Part shown: positions 4,877 through 9,148 of the stretch, one piece after another
Layout: every line of letters begins with the position of its first letter
How positions within the stretch are numbered: position 1 is the first letter of the stretch
Assembly (NCBI GenBank): GCA_945861845.1
Contig: CAMAWS010000097.1
Location: 1-9,148 of the forward strand
Length of the DNA stretch: 9,148 nt
DNA from: Candidatus Sulfopaludibacter sp. SbA3
GTDB lineage: Bacteria > Acidobacteriota > Terriglobia > 20CM-2-55-15
Reading direction: 5' to 3'
The notes under the pieces: model-generated
The model's input: only the letters and a program-made list of their open reading frames with translations
Database searches by the model: none
What the model was told of the DNA's origin: nothing
Program-made: the position numbers and the translations under genes

Positions 4877-5836
4877 ATGACATTCGTAGAGCGGTTATGG
4901 CGGCAACCCCAGAGCCTGTGGATTCGCAAAGCGCTTTTCCAGATTCACCTGTGGACGGGCATTGCAGCCGGTCTGTACATGTTCATTATTGGCGTTACCG
5001 GCAGCTTCGTTGTTTTCCGCGCTGAGCTGTTCGAACTGTGGTCTCGGCCACCGATGGTTGTGAATAACCCCCCGGGCCCGCGCATGACGGAGGAACAACT
5101 CAGGGCGGTAGCCGCGCAAAAGTATCCGCAATACAAAATCTCAGATTACTGGCAGTCCCCTAACCCTGCCCAGGCTGTCGATGTCTGGCTGGAAAACGAC
5201 GAGTCCAAGGCGCAGCGGCTGTTGAATCCCTACACTGGTGAAGATCTCGGGGCCTCCACGCCAATTGGAGAGCGTTTTTTTTCCTGGATGCTGGACCTTC
5301 ACGTCAATCTGCTGGCAGGCGAAAATGGCAGGATCGCAAACGCAGTGGGTGCTGTTCTCCTGATTCTGCTCACCATAACCGGAATCGTTATCTGGTGGCC
5401 TGGAGTTAAGAACTGGCGCCGCAGCGCGACTGTCGCCTGGAAGCCGAATTGGAAAGTGTTCAATTGGCGGCTTCACAGCGCACTGGGATTGTGGACTCTT
5501 CTTTTTGTGGTTGTCTGGGGTGTAACAGGACTCTACGTTTCATATCCATCGCCGTTCCACACGGCACTTGACTACTTTGATCCCATCGGCGAGGACTTCA
5601 CCCAGGAGCGTCTGGGCGACGTCATTCTGCAATGGACGGCCAGGCTGCATTTCGGTCGATTTGCGGGCATTCCCGTGAAGGTTCTTTACGTCATTCTCGG
5701 CCTGGCGCCATCGGCGTTGTTCGTCACGGGTGCGGTGATGTGGTGGAACCGCGTGCTTCGTCCGGCGATCAGGCGCGTGGAAGAGACCGAATTGATACGT
5801 CCCGATGGCCTTGCCCTGAATACCCGCCGTCCATGA
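4877..5836 (+). CDS. PepSY-associated transmembrane (PepSY_TM/PiuB-like) protein
   Basis: A 319-aa inner-membrane protein with the PepSY_TM layout: TM1 at about 22-48, a large periplasmic segment with a PepSY-like stretch (TEEQLRAVAAQKYPQYKI, 71-88), TM2 at about 155-176 ending in WWPGVKNWRR, TM3 at about 201-223, and TM4 at about 266-291 ending in MWWNR. Histidines at or near membrane ends (H24, H142, H200, H258) recur in the repeated H-x-x-x-G/L settings and could ligate heme. That is a family-level expectation for PepSY reductases, not proven here. Relatives are often iron- or siderophore-associated, or reduce extracytoplasmic substrates. Start: ATG at 4877 with GGGAG at 4865-4869, 7-nt spacing. 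An internal T8 run (5275-5282) lies in the coding frame. The gene is divergent from the Mn exporter; no TonB receptor or siderophore gene is visible beside it. Confidence 0.87.
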   Translation: MTFVERLWRQPQSLWIRKALFQIHLWTGIAAGLYMFIIGVTGSFVVFRAELFELWSRPPMVVNNPPGPRMTEEQLRAVAAQKYPQYKISDYWQSPNPAQAVDVWLENDESKAQRLLNPYTGEDLGASTPIGERFFSWMLDLHVNLLAGENGRIANAVGAVLLILLTITGIVIWWPGVKNWRRSATVAWKPNWKVFNWRLHSALGLWTLLFVVVWGVTGLYVSYPSPFHTALDYFDPIGEDFTQERLGDVILQWTARLHFGRFAGIPVKVLYVILGLAPSALFVTGAVMWWNRVLRPAIRRVEETELIRPDGLALNTRRP

Positions 5837-6067
5837 CAGGCCGGCCATCACAGGCCCCTTATCGAGGAACTCAGGGACGCTATACGAGCACTGGAGAGGA
5901 CGTGAAGCCAACGGTGTTCGCCAAATAAAACCTCGATGGAATCAAGCAGTTTCTTCCGAATGTCAGGTCACTCTTGATTCTATAAAACGCACGGCTTTTT
6001 TTCTTTTGCCGGTATGAGTTCTTCCTTATAGTGCGAGCAGTTTTCTCACGCGTAACGGTAAAGGAAT
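5837..6067 (+). other. Intergenic region between PepSY and GAF genes
   Basis: This 231-bp stretch holds a long-loop inverted repeat and T-run (possible terminator, listed separately). There is also a poor promoter candidate for the next gene: TTGCCG (6006-6011) and TATAGT (6027-6032), only 15 bp apart. No gene is visible; the open frames here continue from or lie opposite neighbours. Confidence 0.5.
5939..6002 (+). terminator. Possible terminator: inverted repeat and T7 run
   Basis: GAATCAAG (5939-5946) pairs perfectly with CTTGATTC (5973-5980) over a 26-nt loop, and seven T residues follow at 5996-6002. The distance from stem to T-run (15 nt) and the long loop make it non-canonical, so this is only a candidate for the end of the PepSY transcript. 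Confidence 0.3.
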
Positions 6068-6631
6068 GTGGCGCACACTATCTTCATTCTGGGAACGGAC
6101 CCCCGGCAGTGCAAGGACCTGAAAGAGATCCTCCAGGAACGGATTACCGACCACATTGTCACAACTCACAACGAAGAGAATCTTCCGGCAATAACCGAAT
6201 CGGACACAGTCATTATTACGGCTGAAGAGAAGAATACCGGTGTCCTCTACCGCCGCCTCCTCAACAAACTGGAAGAACAGGTACACCGCGCGGAACTGCT
6301 CAGCGAACTGATTCGCCTGTTCTCCTCCTCGCTCAAGATCAATGAACTGCTTGAACAGGTTGTATCCAAGTCCACCGACGTACTGGGCGATACATCATTT
6401 ATCGTGCTTGCCGGCGATACGGGGGAATTGAAGCTGGAAGCCATCTACGACAGGGATCGAGAGCGGCTGGTCCGGATGCTGATATCGACCATCAACATGG
6501 CGCCCGATGGACTGAGCGGTAACCTGATTGCCGGCGTGATGAACGGTACGGCATTCAGGACGGTGCGGACTGCAAATACGCCCCCGCCGAGGATCAGCAA
6601 TATAAGACTGAAGATGACCGCGATGTTGTAG
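6068..6631 (+). CDS. GAF-domain sensor-like protein, apparently truncated at 3' end
   Basis: The first ~65 residues (HTIFILGTDPRQ then DTVIITAEE) have the alternating strands of a receiver-like domain but lack a convincing phospho-acceptor Asp pocket. Residues 66-100 form a helical linker (LLNKLEEQVHRAELLSELIRLF) of the kind preceding GAF domains. Residues 101-160 read as the first half of a GAF domain (STDVLGDTSFIVLAGDTGELKLEAIYD). After about residue 160 the sequence loses family character (PPPRISNIRLKMTAML) and lies antisense to the C-terminus of the TPR gene. A complete protein would finish GAF and normally carry an output domain, so it looks broken. Start: GTG at 6068; an in-frame TAA at 6059-6061 blocks any upstream start. 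AAGGA is only 2 nt away, an unusually short spacing. It may be a pseudogene or half of a chimera. Confidence 0.65.
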   Translation: MAHTIFILGTDPRQCKDLKEILQERITDHIVTTHNEENLPAITESDTVIITAEEKNTGVLYRRLLNKLEEQVHRAELLSELIRLFSSSLKINELLEQVVSKSTDVLGDTSFIVLAGDTGELKLEAIYDRDRERLVRMLISTINMAPDGLSGNLIAGVMNGTAFRTVRTANTPPPRISNIRLKMTAML

Positions 6632-8232
6632 CTGGCTGGAATCTGGGCGTGATCAGCTGCGACTACGTTCTGACTCTTCACCTGTTCATCATACCGTTTC
6701 AAAGCCGCTTCGGCGCCGGCCTCATCGCCTGACTTCGAGAGGGCTGTACGCAGGCCGTCCCAGCCCTGCGGGTTTGCCGGATCTTTCTCGGTCATTTTCC
6801 TGAATACTCCGGCTGCGCCCTTATAGTCGCCCGTCTTCAGCATCACACTGCCCAGGGAGGTCAGGGCGAACGGCTGGTCTGGAGACAATGCCACGGCACG
6901 GCGCGCCTCGGCCAGCGCGCTTTCAATGTCTCCCTTTACCAGGTAGAGAGACGTGAGGTTGCCTGCTATGAGCACCTTGCCCATCGTCCGGTAATAGACA
7001 TTCATCCGGTCCTCGTTGCGCCGCGCTTCCTGGGTGAGCTCAATGCCTTTGTTCACGGCGCCGCGAACGTAGTAGTAGGAGCCCAGGCGCATCAGGATGT
7101 CCGGATTCTGGGGGAAGCGGGCACGGTGCAACTCCAGGAATGTGACTTCATCGTTCCACTCGGCGTTGCGCTGGATTGTCTTGAATCCCCACAGGACAGC
7201 CAGGGCGCCTACCACAAGCCACACCGATTTGCGCTTGTCCACCTCGCACAGGGCGGCAGCGGCGATGGCCAAGCCTGCGAACGCCGGATAAATACGGTGT
7301 TCGAAAATGAGATCCGGGAGCGGAATCAAGGTAACCGGCAAGAGCAGAACGAAGAACGTGAGAATTCCGAAACCAACTATTGGCCGGCGCTTCACAAGAA
7401 ATATACCCAGGGCGATCAGGCCAATTACAAAGGTCCACTGAAAGGCAATCGTCCAGGTAAACGATTCGACGATGAAGAAATCGTAAAACAGGAACTGTTG
7501 CTCCGGCCAGGTCGAGAGCATGAGGTACTTCGTAAGAACGGCGCCCTGCGTCAGGAAGTAGCGATCCCACGCCACCCATGTGAGCGTTCCTGCGGAGCTT
7601 TGAAAGGCCCGCCACGCCGGATAAAAGATTACCAGTCCCAGCGGGGCAAGATACAAGGCACGCCGGACCAGGGAGCGCCCCTCGAAGAATACAATCTCGA
7701 TCAACAACAGCCAGACAGGCAGGATGACAGCAGTTTCCTTGGTCAAACCTGCCGCCGCCGCGCTGGCCACGGTCGCAGCGAGCCAGTACCAGCCGTGCCC
7801 CTTGCGAAAGTGCACGTACGACAATGCGGCGAGAAGCATGAAGAGAGTGGCCAGTGATTCGAAGCGCTGGGTGATGTATGTCACCGCCTGGGTCTGGATT
7901 GGATGAACCAGGAAGAAGATTCCGGCAACTGCCGCCACCATGGTACGCGAGGTCAACGCCCGCGTTAAGGCAAAGAGCGCGGTTGCAGCCAGCGCATGGA
8001 TGAGCAGGTTTCCGATTCGAAAGTAGAAGGGGGCGCTGAATGGAAAGACAGCGCCAAACAGGTACGCCACCTGCTGGCTGAGCCAAAACGACGTGTACCC
8101 GAGCGGGCGGGAGCCCCAACCGGGGATTGCCTGATTGACGGCGAAGTCATCCAGGATAAAAGGCGCTTCCAGCGCGTTGCCATACAGCAGCAATACAGCA
8201 GGTATGGCGAATACAAGGAAGAGCCGGTTCAC
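6445..8232 (-). CDS. TMTC-like GT-C fold membrane protein with C-terminal TPRs
   Basis: 595 aa. The N-terminal ~350 residues are polytopic and resemble GT-C glycosyltransferases of the TMTC/PMT type. An Asp pair (D28, D29 in APFILDDF) lies in the first outer loop, the usual catalytic place. It is followed by HPIQTQAVTYITQR (110-123), an ESLATLFMLLAAL helix and KETAVILPVWLLL (165-177). TPR-like helix pairs cover about 376-405, 425-451, 455-488 and 489-517. Then comes a hydrophobic helix (537-555). By family analogy it would transfer sugars from lipid-linked donors to exported proteins, but the acceptor is unknown. Start is GTG at 8230-8232, overlapping the homoserine dehydrogenase stop as GTGA, with AAGG-type purine stretches just upstream. 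The last ~38 residues (after about 557) are Ser/Arg/Pro-rich, unlike the rest, and lie antisense to the GAF gene, so the natural C-terminus may be missing. The functional link to threonine biosynthesis is unclear. Confidence 0.78.
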   Translation of the reverse strand: MNRLFLVFAIPAVLLLYGNALEAPFILDDFAVNQAIPGWGSRPLGYTSFWLSQQVAYLFGAVFPFSAPFYFRIGNLLIHALAATALFALTRALTSRTMVAAVAGIFFLVHPIQTQAVTYITQRFESLATLFMLLAALSYVHFRKGHGWYWLAATVASAAAAGLTKETAVILPVWLLLIEIVFFEGRSLVRRALYLAPLGLVIFYPAWRAFQSSAGTLTWVAWDRYFLTQGAVLTKYLMLSTWPEQQFLFYDFFIVESFTWTIAFQWTFVIGLIALGIFLVKRRPIVGFGILTFFVLLLPVTLIPLPDLIFEHRIYPAFAGLAIAAAALCEVDKRKSVWLVVGALAVLWGFKTIQRNAEWNDEVTFLELHRARFPQNPDILMRLGSYYYVRGAVNKGIELTQEARRNEDRMNVYYRTMGKVLIAGNLTSLYLVKGDIESALAEARRAVALSPDQPFALTSLGSVMLKTGDYKGAAGVFRKMTEKDPANPQGWDGLRTALSKSGDEAGAEAALKRYDEQVKSQNVVAADHAQIPASYNIAVIFSLILLILGGGVFAVRTVLNAVPFITPAIRLPLSPSGAMLMVDISIRTSRSRSLS

Positions 8233-9148
8233 TCTCCTTCGCCTTCTACCCTGATCAACACCGGTTGCTCGCGGACACTCGCAAGCGACTTGATCTCAAC
8301 GAGCGCCTTCTGGATATCGCGCTCCAGGGCCGTGTGCGTCATGATGACGAGGGGAACAGCCCCGCCTTCCTTGCGGCCTCGCTGTATGACCTGCGCGATG
8401 CTGATGTTGTGCTTTCCGAGGATTCCCGAGATCTGCGACAGGACTCCGGGCTGATCGAGCACCATGAACCTCAGATAATAGAGACTGGTAATCGAATCCA
8501 TCGGCTGTACTTCGACGGGCGCGCGCTCAACCACGGTGGGAAGCCGGCGCGACGGCTCCATCAAGATGTTGCGGCTGATGTCCATGATGTCGCCCACGAC
8601 GGCGCTGCCGGTGGGCAATGAACCTGCGCCACGCCCATACAGCATGATGTCGCCACAGGCATCGCCTACAACCTGGATCGCGTTGTAAACACCGCCCACC
8701 TTGGCGATCGGATACTCCTCGGGCACCATCGTGGGATGGACCCGCGCCTCGACCTTCCCGCCACGCGCTTTCGCGATCGCAAGCAACTTCAGCCTGTACC
8801 CAAAGTCCCTGCCGAACTCGATGTCGAGCGGACTGATCGAAGTGATGCCTTCTGTAAATATATCTTTAAGGTTCACACCCGCGCCGAAGGCGAGATTGAC
8901 GAGAATTGCGAGCTTGTGCGCCGTGTCGATACCTCCGACATCAAAGGCCGGATCCGCTTCCGCGTATCCGGCCTGCTGCGCTTCGGCGAGAACATCGGCA
9001 AACGAGCGATCCTCGTCGGTCATCTTGGACAGGATGTAATTCGAAGTGCCGTTGATGATCCCGTAGATCGAAAGAATGCGGTTCGCCGCCAGGGCTTCCT
9101 TCAGCGCCTTGATGACCGGAATCCCCCCTCCGACACTGCCTTCGAAGC
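8229..9148 (-). CDS. hom: Homoserine dehydrogenase (partial, 5' end beyond window)
   Basis: NAD(P)H-dependent reduction of aspartate semialdehyde to homoserine, the branch step to threonine, methionine and isoleucine, in the cytoplasm. About 305 residues are visible; the frame is open to the right edge. The N-terminal Rossmann domain is missing from the window. The catalytic part starts with FEGSVGGGIPVIKAL, then INGTSNYIL (about 9060-9030), YAEADPAFDVGGIDTAHK with the conserved Glu, Asp and Lys (about 8966-8913), and GRDFGYRLKLLA. A C-terminal ACT domain (about 8480-8250, starting YYLRFMVLDQPGVLSQI) is the usual site of feedback control, typically by threonine. The length of the visible part fits a monofunctional enzyme of about 430 aa. 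An internal ATG at 9021-9023 is not the start, since clear family motifs continue upstream. The stop overlaps the start of the TMTC-like gene, indicating a shared transcript. Confidence 0.96.
   Translation of the reverse strand, partial: FEGSVGGGIPVIKALKEALAANRILSIYGIINGTSNYILSKMTDEDRSFADVLAEAQQAGYAEADPAFDVGGIDTAHKLAILVNLAFGAGVNLKDIFTEGITSISPLDIEFGRDFGYRLKLLAIAKARGGKVEARVHPTMVPEEYPIAKVGGVYNAIQVVGDACGDIMLYGRGAGSLPTGSAVVGDIMDISRNILMEPSRRLPTVVERAPVEVQPMDSITSLYYLRFMVLDQPGVLSQISGILGKHNISIAQVIQRGRKEGGAVPLVIMTHTALERDIQKALVEIKSLASVREQPVLIRVEGEGE

Noticed and set aside
7126..8119. Long open frames (plus 7126-7857 and minus 7148-8119) within the TMTC-like gene
   Set aside because: They overlap the frame that carries membrane helices, the DD motif and TPRs, and their translations are low-complexity without domains.
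1..9148. CRISPR array, insertion sequence or prophage
   Set aside because: No regularly spaced repeats, terminal inverted repeats with transposase, or phage genes were found on either strand.

Overview
The window looks like chromosomal DNA of a free-living Gram-negative-type bacterium with moderately high GC. Acidobacteriota is my best guess, from the mix of an orphan sigma-54 activator, an ECF sigma factor, a TMTC-like membrane protein with TPRs and a tRNA gene without encoded CCA. That assignment is inference from style, not a marker-gene result. No transposase, integrase, phage gene or CRISPR array is visible.

Left third (1-3320): a minus-strand sigma-54 activator made only of an AAA+ domain plus an unusual C-terminal helical domain (246-1235) is divergent, across 35 bp, from a small ECF-type sigma factor (1271-1771). 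Downstream on the plus strand is an exported subtilisin-family protease (1919-3286) with its own promoter and a strong ribosome binding site. Its pro-region to catalytic-domain linker carries three perfect copies of the nonapeptide DGGETVLPM, held constant although the codons differ. This is the most unusual signal in the window. Two regulators of alternative transcription beside a protease with a conserved repeated peptide may form one uncharacterised module, but that link is inference.

Middle (3350-5840): a tRNA-Arg(CCG) gene is followed by a convergent TerC/Alx-type manganese exporter gene (3497-4489, minus). Its leader contains a clear yybP-ykoY manganese riboswitch with a promoter just upstream. 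Divergent from it is a PepSY-TM membrane protein gene (4877-5836, plus). The shared intergenic region also holds two short exact tandem duplications. Together this looks like a small metal-homeostasis locus: manganese efflux under riboswitch control, and a membrane protein of a family often tied to iron uptake and reduction.

Right third (5840-9148): a GAF-domain sensor-like gene (6068-6631, plus) meets head-on a TMTC-like GT-C/TPR membrane protein gene (6445-8232, minus). Both appear to run past their natural ends into the antisense of the other, as expected for a deletion junction or assembly chimera near 6545-6570. The TPR gene is coupled by a GTGA overlap to homoserine dehydrogenase (8229 to beyond the right edge), which has a C-terminal ACT domain; its NAD-binding N-terminus lies outside the window.
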